From Gordonibacter sp. Marseille-P4307 (lineage in GTDB: Bacteria > Actinomycetota > Coriobacteriia > Coriobacteriales > Eggerthellaceae): 64,000 bases of DNA. The DNA lies in assembly GCF_900604965.1 (NCBI RefSeq), contig NZ_UWPD01000001.1, positions 1,527,311 through 1,591,310 of the forward strand. The letters run 5' to 3'. The translations under genes and the position numbers were made by a program. Numbering within the stretch: the stretch's first letter is position 1; each line of letters begins with the position of its first letter. Shown in pieces: positions 17,449 through 26,030 of the stretch. Under the pieces are notes generated by a model. That model was not told where the DNA came from and searched no databases. It was given only the letters and a program-made list of their open reading frames with translations.

Positions 17449-17572
17449 ATGCCTGCCCTTCTCAAGGTAACGAAACAATGACGCACATTGTACCGTTTCT
17501 TCATGATTTGGAAAGCCGGTGGCTCCAGATGGGAAAGGCTACCTCGGCGCGTTTCGCAGCCGAAGGGACGAA

Positions 17573-18490
17573 TCAGATCTCGTAGCCCGGGACACGCCTC
17601 TTCGTCGATTGGCGCACGTTCACTTCCTGCCCGCGCACCGACACGCGCGAGTTGGGGGGCACCGATTCGGTTACGAACGCGCTGCCTGCGATGATGGACC
17701 CCTCGCCCACCACGGTCTCGCCGCCCAGAACCGAGGCGTTGGAATAGATGGTGACGTTGTCCTCGATTGTGGGATGGCGCTTGACGCCCGAGAGCTTCTG
17801 ACCGCCGCGGGTGGACAACGCCCCCAGCGTCACGCCCTGATAGATCTTGACGTGGTTGCCGATGCGCGTGGTCTCTCCGATCACCACGCCCGTCGCATGA
17901 TCGATGAAGAAATATTCGCCCACCTGGGCGCCTGCATTCAGATCGACGCCCGTTCCCTGATGGGCGTACTCGGTCATGATGCGGGGGATCAGAGGCACCC
18001 CCAAAAGATACAGCTCGTGAGCGATACGGTACACCGTGATGGCGAAAAAGCCCGGGTAGCAGAAGATGATCTCCTCTTTGCTCTGCGCGGCCGGGTCGCC
18101 GTCGAACGCCGCCTGCACGTCTTTGAGCAGCATCGACTGCAGATACGGGATGCGGGCAAGGAAGGACTTCGTAATGCGCCGCGCCTCTCCTTCGGCGGCG
18201 TGGAACGACAGCGTCTCGGAGTCGCGGAACAAAAGCGCCTCGCGCACCTGAACGAACAGGGCGTCTCCCACGCGATCGAGCATGCTGCCGGCGAAGTACT
18301 CCAGATTCGAGCACGCGGCCATGTCGTCGACGAAGTATCGGGGGAACATGATGGTGCGCACGTCCTTGACGATTTCGATGACCTTCTTGCGACTGGGAAA
18401 ATGACGATCGGGTCGCGTGAAGAACACGTCGCCCGTCTCGTAGTTCTCCATAATGCCGCGAACCGTTCCCTCTAGATCCTCGCGATGCAT
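17573..18490 (-). CDS. Serine O-acetyltransferase (EpsC/NifP-type)
   Basis: 305 residues from the ATG at 18490 (MHREDLEGTV), preceded by ACGAGGG; an in-frame ATG at 18577 would add 29 residues. The N-terminal half is helical. The C-terminal half is a left-handed beta-helix of hexapeptide repeats with the SAT signature FIDHATGVVIGETTRIGNHV, catalytic His in DHATG, and YQGVTLGA. It transfers acetyl from acetyl-CoA to serine to give O-acetylserine for cysteine synthesis. At over 300 residues it belongs to the longer EpsC/NifP group rather than the short CysE of enterobacteria. No cysK lies next to it. Confidence 0.9.
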   Translation of the reverse strand: MHREDLEGTVRGIMENYETGDVFFTRPDRHFPSRKKVIEIVKDVRTIMFPRYFVDDMAACSNLEYFAGSMLDRVGDALFVQVREALLFRDSETLSFHAAEGEARRITKSFLARIPYLQSMLLKDVQAAFDGDPAAQSKEEIIFCYPGFFAITVYRIAHELYLLGVPLIPRIMTEYAHQGTGVDLNAGAQVGEYFFIDHATGVVIGETTRIGNHVKIYQGVTLGALSTRGGQKLSGVKRHPTIEDNVTIYSNASVLGGETVVGEGSIIAGSAFVTESVPPNSRVSVRGQEVNVRQSTKRRVPGYEI

Positions 18491-18623
18491 GAATACCCTC
18501 GTTTCACAAAAGCAGTCGGATAACGCTGCCATACTATCAGGTTTGCGCGCCGCCGCGGCGCTTTTGTACCCGAACAACGCGCCTTGAGCCGCATACCGCA
18601 GCGACAGAGGCGGCGCAAGCCCT

Positions 18624-21116
18624 CTAGAAAGCCGCGAAACGGCGATGGCGCTGCTCGATCAGCTGGTCGGGCGTCATCACCGACAGCTCCTCGATCTGCT
18701 CGATCAGGAAGGCGCGCACCTCGGCGGCGGCCTTGTCCGGATCGAGGTGCGCAGGTCCGCTCCCCTCCGACAGCACGCGTTCGACAAGGCCCATGCGCGC
18801 CACCTCCTCGGCGCTCATGCGCATCACAGCGGCCGCCTCGGGAGCGCGCATGCGGTCCTTCCACAGGATGGAGGCGAATCCTTCGGGGGAAAGCACCGAG
18901 TAGACGGCGTGCTCTTGCATGGCCACGCGGTTCGAAACGGCAAGCGCCAGCGCTCCGCCCGATCCGCCCTCCCCGATGAGCACGCTGACCACCGGAACCT
19001 TCAGGCCCGCCATAGCGAACAGGTTTTCGGCGATGGCGTTTCCCTGCCCCCGCATCTCGGCCTCGGCGCCGCAGAAGGCGCCCTGGGTATCCACTAAGCA
19101 CACGATGGGCCGTCCGAACTTCTCGGCCTGGCGCATCAGGCGCAGGCTCTTGCGGTAGCCTTCGGGCTGCGGGCATCCGAAGTTGCGCGCCACGCGCTCG
19201 CGGACGTCGGCTCCCTTCTCCTGCGCGATCACCGTAACCGGGCAGCCGGCCAACCAGGCCACGCCGCCCACGATGGCGCCATCGTCTCCGAACATGCGGT
19301 CGCCGTGCAGCTCGTGAAAGCCGTCGAATATGCGTTCGATATAGCGCATCGCCGTGGGACGGTTCACATTGCGCGCCAGCTGCACGCTCTCCCACGCCGC
19401 GCTCGCGTCGGCCGCAGCGGCACCCTCGCGGGGAAGCGCGATGCGCTCGGGAATCCGGCGCTCGCACTGCGCTCGATCGCGCGCCCAGGCGGCAACGGGC
19501 GCGGTGGCGAACCTAATCGCGGCTGCACCGCGACCGACCGCGCTCGCGATCGACCCGATGACGCCCCGCACGGTAAGGTCGCCCGCGTCCACCACAACCG
19601 GAATTCGCCCGTAGGTAACGTAGTTGAAGGTTCCCTGACCCAACTCGAGCGCCCGGCGCACGCTCTCGTAGCTCACGATGGCCTTGGTGCACCGCGCACC
19701 GGGCGCTTCGGACGCCCCCAGAACCTCGAGGCACGACGCTTCGTGGACGGCCAGAAGGTGAGCCAGGGAGCTGCGCATGCGCTCGCGCGGCACCACCGCA
19801 TCGATCAGGCCGTGGGCGAGGGCGAACTCGGCGGTCTGAAACCCTTCGGGCAGCTCTTGGCGTATCGTGTCCTGAATAACTCGTTTACCGGCGAATCCGA
19901 TGAGAGCGCGGGGCTCGGCCACGACGATGTCCCCTTGCAGCGCAAATGAAGCGGTCACCCCTCCGGTGGTCGGATCGGTGATCACCGAGATATAGAGCAG
20001 GCGCGCGCGGCTGTGCCGTTCGACGGCGCACGACACCTTCGCCATCTGCATAAGCGAGACGAGTCCCTCCTGCATGCGAGCCCCGCCGGAAGCGCAGAAA
20101 ACGACCACGGGGAGACCCAGATCGGTCGCGCGATCGAACGTGCGAGCCACCTTCTCCCCCACGACCGAGCCCATCGACCCCATGAAAAAGGTAGAATCCA
20201 TCACGGCCAGGGCCGTGCGTATCCCCGCAATGGCGCCCACTCCGCAGCGCACGGCCTCTTCGAGACCCGTTTTCGCGCGCTGGGCGACCAGCTTGTCCAG
20301 ATACCCCGGAAAATCCAGCGGATCGGTCTGCTCGATTCCGCAGAACCACTCCTCGAAGCTGTCCATATCCAACAGGTCGTCGATGCGCTGCTGAGAAGTC
20401 ATGCGCATCGGCCCTCCGCAGTGGGGGCAGATGTAATGGCTCGAGGCGATGCGGATCTCTTCGAAGGATAGGCCGCAGTGGGGACAGGCACGCCACGACT
20501 CGGGCTGATCGTAGGCCTTGTCGGTGGAGCACTCCGTCCATCCCAGCAGAGGATGGCGACCGTCGAGCGGCGCATACACCTTCAAGCCCCGCTGGGCCGC
20601 CCTGAACAGGAACAGATCGACCGACGAGAGGGTTATCGCCTCGTCGCACAGAAAAACGGCCGTCGCCCCGCACGCCTCGGCGGCGGTGAGAACGGCATGG
20701 GCGTTGGAGAACAGCTGGTTGGAGTATCGCTCGCCGATGCACACCGTCCCCTTGGCGAAACGGAGATGCGATTGGTTGCCGTGATCGGCCGTGAACGGGA
20801 CGAACGGAGCCATGCCCGACGACGCCACGGCCGAAACGACCTCGCGCGCGTCGCGGCCGCGCACCATCACCAAAACCGGCGGACCCGCAGGCTCGGTCGG
20901 CTCGTCGGCGAGGCGGCCGCATCCTTGCGCAGACGTATAGGCTGAAAGGCCCGCCGAGCGCACCGCATTCGGGGCGGAAAGCGCATCCGGAGATGCCAGC
21001 TCTTCGCTTATGCGATGCAAACGATAGACGACGTCGCAGCCCTTCGGCGCGACCTCGCTTCCCAACCGCCGAACCCCTCCCTCGGAAGCATAGGTGATGT
21101 AACTACGTTTGGCCAT
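18624..21116 (-). CDS. accDA: Fused acetyl-CoA carboxylase carboxyltransferase beta-alpha (AccD-AccA) with a biotin-carboxylase-N-like N-terminus
   Basis: 830 residues from the ATG at 21116. Residues about 205-490 are AccD: zinc ribbon Cys211, Cys214, Cys230, Cys233, then FCASGGARMQEG and the crotonase-like fold. Residues about 520-830 are AccA: FHELHGDRMFGDDGAIVGG, GCPQPEGYRKSLRLM and GEGGSGGALAL. Together they transfer CO2 from carboxy-biotin to acetyl-CoA to make malonyl-CoA. The first 200 residues are unusual. Residues about 81-186 (for instance KGTVCIG, then AVLTAAEACGATAVF, then RAAQRGLKVYAPLDG) resemble the N-terminal domain of biotin carboxylase, but no ATP-grasp domain follows. The gene ends the acpP-fab operon; accB and accC are not in the window. 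Confidence 0.92.
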   Translation of the reverse strand: MAKRSYITYASEGGVRRLGSEVAPKGCDVVYRLHRISEELASPDALSAPNAVRSAGLSAYTSAQGCGRLADEPTEPAGPPVLVMVRGRDAREVVSAVASSGMAPFVPFTADHGNQSHLRFAKGTVCIGERYSNQLFSNAHAVLTAAEACGATAVFLCDEAITLSSVDLFLFRAAQRGLKVYAPLDGRHPLLGWTECSTDKAYDQPESWRACPHCGLSFEEIRIASSHYICPHCGGPMRMTSQQRIDDLLDMDSFEEWFCGIEQTDPLDFPGYLDKLVAQRAKTGLEEAVRCGVGAIAGIRTALAVMDSTFFMGSMGSVVGEKVARTFDRATDLGLPVVVFCASGGARMQEGLVSLMQMAKVSCAVERHSRARLLYISVITDPTTGGVTASFALQGDIVVAEPRALIGFAGKRVIQDTIRQELPEGFQTAEFALAHGLIDAVVPRERMRSSLAHLLAVHEASCLEVLGASEAPGARCTKAIVSYESVRRALELGQGTFNYVTYGRIPVVVDAGDLTVRGVIGSIASAVGRGAAAIRFATAPVAAWARDRAQCERRIPERIALPREGAAAADASAAWESVQLARNVNRPTAMRYIERIFDGFHELHGDRMFGDDGAIVGGVAWLAGCPVTVIAQEKGADVRERVARNFGCPQPEGYRKSLRLMRQAEKFGRPIVCLVDTQGAFCGAEAEMRGQGNAIAENLFAMAGLKVPVVSVLIGEGGSGGALALAVSNRVAMQEHAVYSVLSPEGFASILWKDRMRAPEAAAVMRMSAEEVARMGLVERVLSEGSGPAHLDPDKAAAEVRAFLIEQIEELSVMTPDQLIEQRHRRFAAF

Positions 21117-21144
21117 AGTGTCCGATGCCCCTCCTCGATGGCGG

Positions 21145-21615
21145 CTACGCCCGCTCGGGCGCAGCCAGCACGTACTTCTGCGTTGCCGTAGCACACACCT
21201 CGCCGTCCACCAGCGCAGTCGTTTGAGCCACGCACAGGCGAGACGACGACTTCACGATGGTCGCCTCGAGGCGCAGCACGTCTCCGGGACGCACGGGCCG
21301 GCGGAACTTAGCCGCGTCGATCCCCGTCAGAAACCCGATCGAGCCGTTCGCCCCGCGCCCCAGAAGTATGGAGATCGATGCGGCCTGGGCGAGCGATTCC
21401 ATGATGATGACGCCCGGAAGCACCGGGTGGGTAGGAAAATGTCCTTTGAACAGCTCGAGAGACCGATCCACATCGAGTTCGGCCACGATCGACTTCCCCG
21501 GATCGCATGCAATCACGCGCGATACCCACAGAAACGGATCGCGATGCGGTAGGATCGACTCGATCTGGGCGCGCCCAAAGGGAAGGTCCTTAATCAATGC
21601 CGATGCGTCTTGCAT
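21145..21615 (-). CDS. fabZ: 3-hydroxyacyl-ACP dehydratase FabZ
   Basis: 156 residues, a normal FabZ length. The ATG at 21615 (MQDASALIKD) has GAGGAGG 7 nt upstream. A hot-dog fold with catalytic His59 in GHFPTHPVLPG and Glu73 in IIMESLAQA. It removes water from 3-hydroxyacyl-ACP. The gene starts inside the end of fabF (26-bp overlap) and precedes the AccDA gene by 28 bp. No FabN/FabA-like isomerase is seen, so unsaturated acids, if made, need another enzyme. Confidence 0.95.
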   Translation of the reverse strand: MQDASALIKDLPFGRAQIESILPHRDPFLWVSRVIACDPGKSIVAELDVDRSLELFKGHFPTHPVLPGVIIMESLAQAASISILLGRGANGSIGFLTGIDAAKFRRPVRPGDVLRLEATIVKSSSRLCVAQTTALVDGEVCATATQKYVLAAPERA

Positions 21616-22915
21616 GCCCAACCTCCTCGTTCGCTTCGTACGGAGAAAACGCCAAGCAGGCATTGTGCCCTCCGAATCCCAGCGAGTTCGACAGGGCCAC
21701 CTTCTGCTTCAGACCCGTGATCGCGCTTCCCGCCACCACCGACACCGGGCAGTCGGGATCGGGCTGGGAGTACCCGGCGGTCGGCGGCACCGTGCAGCGC
21801 GCAACCGACAGGGCGCACACGATAGCCTCGAGCGCGCCGGCGGCTCCCAAGGTATGACCCACCGTACCTTTGATCGAGGTCACGGGAATATTGCGGGCGG
21901 CGTCTCCGCACAGACCGGCGAGGGCGCGCGCTTCGGTCGAATCGTTGGCGAGGGTTCCGGTCCCATGAGCGTTCAGGTGGCCCAGATCCTCCGGGGAAAA
22001 CCCGCCTTCCGCAAGCGCCATCCTCATGGCGCGCTCGATGGCGTCGCTGTCGGGATCGGGGGCAGTCATATGGTAGGCATCGCCCGTGCACCCGTATCCC
22101 GCGATCTCGGCGATGATGGTCGCGCCGCGCGAAAGCGCATGCTCGAGCGACTCGATCACCAACGCACCGGCACCTTCCCCGGCAACGAACCCCGAACGGC
22201 GGGCGTCGAACGGCAGCGAAGCGGCCCGGGGATCCGACGACTTCGACAGCGCGCCGAGATTCGAGAAGCCCGCAATGCAAAGGGGGTTCACCGCCTCTTC
22301 GGTGCCGCCCACCAGAGCGACGTCGGCGTATCCGTGGCGGATGTCGCGGACGGCGTGGCCGATGCAGTTCGTTCCCGTCGCGCACGCGGTGACGATATCG
22401 AGGCACGCGCCCTTCATGCCGTAGCGGATCGCAAGGCCGCCCGCCGCTATGTTTCCGATCATCGTGGGGATGAACAGCGGGCTCACGCGCTTGGGTCCCT
22501 TTTCGAACAGCGCTTTGAACCCGCACTCCAGCTCATCTATACCGCCGATGCCCGTGCCGAACACCACGGCGACCCGATACGGGTCCTCCGCCTCCATATC
22601 GAGACCGGATTGGGCGATCGCCTCGTCGGAGGCAACCATAGCGTACTGAACGAACCGGTCCATGCGGCGCGCTTCCTTCTTGCTCAGCCCGTGCTCGGTC
22701 GCGTCGAACCCACGCACTTCGGCGGCAAGCGACACCTCGTAGCCCTCGGTATCGAACGACGAAATGGGCGCGATGCAGGTGTGGCCTGCGCACACGGCGT
22801 CCCACAGCGCCCCCACCCCCACGCCGGCCGACGATACCGCGCCCGTTCCGGTTACAACCACGCGGCGGGTGCCGTCAGCGCGGCGCAAACCGAGATCCTC
22901 GATAGCTTCGATCAT
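21590..22915 (-). CDS. fabF: 3-oxoacyl-ACP synthase II FabF
   Basis: 441 residues. The thiolase fold begins RRVVVTGTGAVSSAG, about 15 residues later than in typical FabF. The active-site Cys178 is in VTACATGTN. The two histidines are in LNAHGTGTLANDSTEA and in KGTVGHTLGAAGALE, the Cys-His-His triad of elongating condensing enzymes. It extends acyl-ACP with malonyl-ACP. The start overlaps the fabG stop by 4 bp (ATGA) and its 3' end overlaps fabZ, so translation is tightly coupled along the operon. Confidence 0.95.
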   Translation of the reverse strand: MIEAIEDLGLRRADGTRRVVVTGTGAVSSAGVGVGALWDAVCAGHTCIAPISSFDTEGYEVSLAAEVRGFDATEHGLSKKEARRMDRFVQYAMVASDEAIAQSGLDMEAEDPYRVAVVFGTGIGGIDELECGFKALFEKGPKRVSPLFIPTMIGNIAAGGLAIRYGMKGACLDIVTACATGTNCIGHAVRDIRHGYADVALVGGTEEAVNPLCIAGFSNLGALSKSSDPRAASLPFDARRSGFVAGEGAGALVIESLEHALSRGATIIAEIAGYGCTGDAYHMTAPDPDSDAIERAMRMALAEGGFSPEDLGHLNAHGTGTLANDSTEARALAGLCGDAARNIPVTSIKGTVGHTLGAAGALEAIVCALSVARCTVPPTAGYSQPDPDCPVSVVAGSAITGLKQKVALSNSLGFGGHNACLAFSPYEANEEVGHARRIGID

Positions 22916-23679
22916 AGCGACAGCCCTCCATCGATAGTCAGCACCTGACCGGTTATATATCCGGCCTCCTCGCTTGCAAGGAACACCACCGCCCGCGCGA
23001 TATCGGATGCGCAGCCGAGGCGTCCGATCGGTATCCTGTCTGCAATAGCCTCTCTTTGCGTGTCGGAAAGGGCGGCAGTCATATCGGTCTGGACGAAGCC
23101 GGGCGCGATGGCGTTCACCGTGATGTTGCGCGACGCGAGCTCCTTGGCAAGCGACAGCGTGATGCCCACGACACCCGCCTTGGATGCGGCGTAGTTCGCC
23201 TGCCCGGCATTACCGTGAAGGCCCACGACGCTGCTCATCTGGATGAGGCGTCCGTAACGCTGCTTGGCCATCACCTTGGCGGCTGCCTTGCAGCAGTGAA
23301 ACGTGCCCTTCAGGTTCACGTCGATCACCGCGTCGAAATCCTCTTCCCTCATGCGCGCCACCAGCTTGTCGCGCGTGATGCCCGCATTGTTCACCACCAC
23401 GTCGAGCCGGCCGAACGCCTCGCACGCGCGCTCGACCAAAGCCCGAGCCTCGTCGGCAACCGCTACATTGGCCGCAACGGCGATGGCACGCACGCCGTAA
23501 TCGGCCGCCAGGCTGTCGGCGAAGGCGGTCGCTGCCTCCAGACCCGCCTCAGACGAGCAGTTCACACACACGTCGTACCTCGCCCGCGCGAGTTGGACGG
23601 CCACTTCGCGGCCAATTCCGCGCGTGGAACCCGTGACCAGCGCACTGCGGACAGGCGCGGTCGATTCGGTACCGGCCAT
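22912..23679 (-). CDS. fabG: 3-oxoacyl-ACP reductase FabG
   Basis: 255 residues from the ATG at 23679 (MAGTESTAP), with AAGGAAGGAG upstream; the open frame extends further but not in a conserved way. A short-chain dehydrogenase: NADP motif TGSTRGIGREVA, NNAGITRDKL, then the catalytic Ser in QMSSVVGLHG and the YAASKAG Tyr-Lys pair, and the FabG-type end ASEEAGYITGQVLTIDGGLSL. It reduces 3-ketoacyl-ACP. It lies between fabD and fabF in the usual order. Confidence 0.95.
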   Translation of the reverse strand: MAGTESTAPVRSALVTGSTRGIGREVAVQLARARYDVCVNCSSEAGLEAATAFADSLAADYGVRAIAVAANVAVADEARALVERACEAFGRLDVVVNNAGITRDKLVARMREEDFDAVIDVNLKGTFHCCKAAAKVMAKQRYGRLIQMSSVVGLHGNAGQANYAASKAGVVGITLSLAKELASRNITVNAIAPGFVQTDMTAALSDTQREAIADRIPIGRLGCASDIARAVVFLASEEAGYITGQVLTIDGGLSL

Positions 23680-23708
23680 TAGAAGCTCCTTCCTTGCAAA
23701 AGGTAAAC

Positions 23709-24704
23709 CTACCTGCGGTTTTCCGATGCGCTCTGCGCAAGCAGCGCGAGACACGAGTCGAACGATGCGCGGTCCTGAACGCACATGCGCTGCGCATCCT
23801 TATCGATGCGCCTGATCAGACCAGCCAATACCCCGCCGAAACCCACCTCGACGTAGGAGGCGGCGCCAGAATCAGACAGCAGACGGATGCTTTGGGAGAA
23901 GCGCACGGCGCTCACCAGATGGAGCGCCAGGTGGTCGCGAACCGTCGATGCGGACAACGGACTCGCATCGACGTTGCAGATCAAAGGCGCGCTCGGCTCA
24001 CAGAACTCGACGCTTTCCAAATACGACGAGAACGGTGCGACCGCATCGGCCATGAGGGGGCTGTGAAATGCACCCGAGGTCGGAATACGCGAAAAGCGGC
24101 CGCCCGACGCCGCCCACGCCGCCTCCGCGCGTTCGATGGCGCCGACCGATCCCGAGATCACGATCTGACCCGGACAGTTGAAATTCGCCGCCACCAGCAC
24201 TTCTTCTTGCGCGCACCGGGAAACGAGCTGCGCGACCGCGTCCTCCTCGGCCTTCAGAAGCGCCGTCATGGCCCCGGGATTCGCATCGGCCGCCTCGCCC
24301 ATGAGGCGCGCCCGCACCGATGCGACGGAAAGGGCCCGCTCGTCGGTCAGCATGCCGGAAAGCGCCAGCGCAGAGACCTGCCCGAGGGAAAACCCCACGA
24401 ACGCCGAAGGAACCACGCCGCGCGCCTGGAGAGCGCGACCTATCGCGATCGACAGCGTCGCAATCGCCGCTTGGGCGTTGCGCGTGTCGTTCAGCGCGGC
24501 CGCATCACCGCAGGCGCACAGAGTCGCCACATCGACGCCGAACACGTCGGATGCGCACTCGAACACCTCGCTGACCTCGGGAATACCCATCATATCCGCA
24601 CCCATGCCGGAACGCTGCGCACCCTGTCCCGAGCATGCGAAAACCGGACCCGCCGCCAACCGGAAAGGTTCGCATGCAGGTTGCGCTGCTCTGTTGAATG
24701 TCAT
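23709..24704 (-). CDS. fabD: Malonyl-CoA:ACP transacylase FabD
   Basis: 331 residues; GAGAAGGG precedes the ATG. The N-terminal FACSGQGAQRSGMG is the family's GQGSQ loop. The nucleophile is Ser106 in GFSLGQVSAL, a variant of the common GHSLGE, with Phe and Gln at the flanking positions. The catalytic His is in TSGAFHSPLM, and the late VEVGFGGVLAGLIRRI matches VGPG-VL-GL. It loads malonyl onto ACP. It sits between fabK (14-bp gap) and fabG in the operon. Confidence 0.92.
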   Translation of the reverse strand: MTFNRAAQPACEPFRLAAGPVFACSGQGAQRSGMGADMMGIPEVSEVFECASDVFGVDVATLCACGDAAALNDTRNAQAAIATLSIAIGRALQARGVVPSAFVGFSLGQVSALALSGMLTDERALSVASVRARLMGEAADANPGAMTALLKAEEDAVAQLVSRCAQEEVLVAANFNCPGQIVISGSVGAIERAEAAWAASGGRFSRIPTSGAFHSPLMADAVAPFSSYLESVEFCEPSAPLICNVDASPLSASTVRDHLALHLVSAVRFSQSIRLLSDSGAASYVEVGFGGVLAGLIRRIDKDAQRMCVQDRASFDSCLALLAQSASENRR

Positions 24705-24718
24705 GAAAACCCTTCTCG

Positions 24719-25687
24719 CTAGGTTAGCTGCGCTCTATCCGCGTTCAGCGCCGCAAGCGCCTCGAGGCGATCGCCACCCAGCCCGAGCGCCCCGTCGACC
24801 ATGCGGTCGATGACCTCTGCGGCCGAGGCGCGCTGGGAAACGATACCGGCCACCTGCCCCGCCATGACCGATCCCCCGTCAACGTCGCCTTCGACGGCCC
24901 GCCTGAGCGACCCCGCGTAAAGCGCTTCCAGCTCGTCTGGCGAGGCGGCCTCGGCCTCGAGCTGACGCACGCGACGGGAGAACCGGTTTTTCAGGCAGCG
25001 GACGGGATGACCCGACCCGCGCCCGGTGACGATCGTGTCGGAATCCTTCGCATCGAGAACGCGCTGCTTGTACGCATCGTCCACCGTGCACTCGCTCACC
25101 GTGAGGAATCGCGTACCCACCTGCACGCCCTCGGCTCCCAGCGCAAAGGCCGCCAGCATGCCGCGCGCGTCGGCGACACCGCCCGCACCGATCACGGGAA
25201 TGGACACCGCCCGCACGACCGAGGGAACGAGCGCCATCGTGGCCAGCTCGCCCACATGACCTCCCGCCTCGGTTCCCTCGGCTACCACCGCATCGGCTCC
25301 CAGGCGCTCCATACGGCGGGCCAGCGCGGCGGAAGCGACGACGGGAACCACCTTGATGCCCGCCTCCTTCCACATGCCCATGAACGCCGACGGGCTGCCC
25401 GCACCCGTGGTGATCACGTCGATGCGCAGATCGCGCAGAAGCTGCGCGAGCTCGGCGGCGTTGGGATCCATCAGCATGACGTTGGCGCCCAGGGGCCTCG
25501 ACGTCTTCTCGCGAGCCAACCGAACCTGCTGCTCGACCCATTCGAGGGGTGCACCGCCGCATGCGATGATGCCCAAGCCTCCGGCCTGGCTGACCGCTGC
25601 GGCGAGGTTCGCATCGGCTATGCGGGCCATGGCTCCCTGCACGACGGGCTTCTCGATCCCCAGGATATCGGTAACGCGCGTTCTCAT
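24719..25687 (-). CDS. fabK: FMN-dependent enoyl-ACP reductase FabK
   Basis: 322 residues. A TIM-barrel flavoprotein of the 2-nitropropane dioxygenase/FabK group: the start VTDILGIEKPVVQGAMARIA, then AGGLGIIACG, AEGTEAGGHVGE and GAGGVADARGMLAAFALGAEGVQVGTRFL. Family members include nitronate monooxygenases, but the position directly after acpP and before fabD, the classic Firmicutes order, argues for enoyl-ACP reductase II. FabK is insensitive to triclosan, unlike FabI. No FabI or FabL is in the window. Confidence 0.92.
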   Translation of the reverse strand: MRTRVTDILGIEKPVVQGAMARIADANLAAAVSQAGGLGIIACGGAPLEWVEQQVRLAREKTSRPLGANVMLMDPNAAELAQLLRDLRIDVITTGAGSPSAFMGMWKEAGIKVVPVVASAALARRMERLGADAVVAEGTEAGGHVGELATMALVPSVVRAVSIPVIGAGGVADARGMLAAFALGAEGVQVGTRFLTVSECTVDDAYKQRVLDAKDSDTIVTGRGSGHPVRCLKNRFSRRVRQLEAEAASPDELEALYAGSLRRAVEGDVDGGSVMAGQVAGIVSQRASAAEVIDRMVDGALGLGGDRLEALAALNADRAQLT

Positions 25688-25699
25688 GCGATCGACCGC

Positions 25700-25918
25700 T
25701 TACAGAGAGTCGATGTAGGAAACCATGTCCCCGATGGTTTCGATGCCCTCGGGCTCGCCGAACTCGATATCGAGCTTCTCTTCGATATCGCAGATGAGCT
25801 CGACCATGTCCAGCGAGTCGATGCCCAAAGAATCGAGGGTCGCCTCAGCGGTGACGGCCTCTTCGTCGATGTCGAGGTTCTCGGCGAGGGTGGACTTGAT
25901 GACGTCGAGGGTTGCCAT
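25700..25918 (-). CDS. acpP: Acyl carrier protein
   Basis: 72 residues, acidic throughout, with AAGGAA before the ATG. The phosphopantetheine attachment serine is Ser35 in GIDSLDMVE. Four-helix ACP length and motif are normal. It is the first structural gene of the fatty acid operon, 112 bp downstream of the marR-type gene, with an operator-like palindrome in its promoter region. This promoter would let acp and the following genes be controlled apart from the regulator. Confidence 0.96.
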   Translation of the reverse strand: MATLDVIKSTLAENLDIDEEAVTAEATLDSLGIDSLDMVELICDIEEKLDIEFGEPEGIETIGDMVSYIDSL

Positions 25919-25948
25919 ATTCGTTGTTCCTTTCGTTCGTGATAAATA

Positions 25949-25963
25949 GTTAGACTATCTAAC
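25949..25963. promoter_or_regulatory. FabT-like operator upstream of acpP
   Basis: GTTAGA-CTA-TCTAAC is a perfect 6-bp inverted repeat with a 3-nt centre, 31 bp before the acpP start. Its core TTAGACTATCTAA closely matches TTAGATAATCAAA found before fabH, and both resemble the palindrome bound by FabT in streptococci (recalled as TTTGATTATCAAA). Confidence 0.65.
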
Positions 25964-25994
25964 CAATCTCATAGTAGGTGCGCGATCGAACCGC

Positions 25995-26020
25995 CGCAAG
26001 AACCTCCATCATTTCTTGCG
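25995..26020 (-). terminator. Hairpin after the marR-type gene
   Basis: CGCAAGAA (25995-26002) pairs with TTCTTGCG (26013-26020), 8 bp with a 10-nt loop, 11 bp after the regulator's stop. There is no U-run behind it, so it may be a weak terminator or a processing/attenuation hairpin between regulator and acpP. Confidence 0.35.
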
Positions 26021-26030
26021 AACACAGTTC

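Noticed and set aside
15895-17481. A 528-codon open frame on the plus strand
   Set aside because: It is antisense to the AGCS symporter, has a His/Arg/Glu-rich composition typical of a shadow frame and no family motif. The same applies to long frames at 28-1302, 1361-2155, 14100-15281, 38142-39635, 46590-48242 and 60764-62698.
17449-17572. Glycine riboswitch before the AGCS symporter
   Set aside because: Small hairpins are present, but the conserved glycine-aptamer core is not recognisable.
24719-25687. FabK as a nitronate monooxygenase
   Set aside because: The fold is shared, but the place between acpP and fabD in a full fatty acid operon, and the absence of another enoyl reductase, favour FabK.
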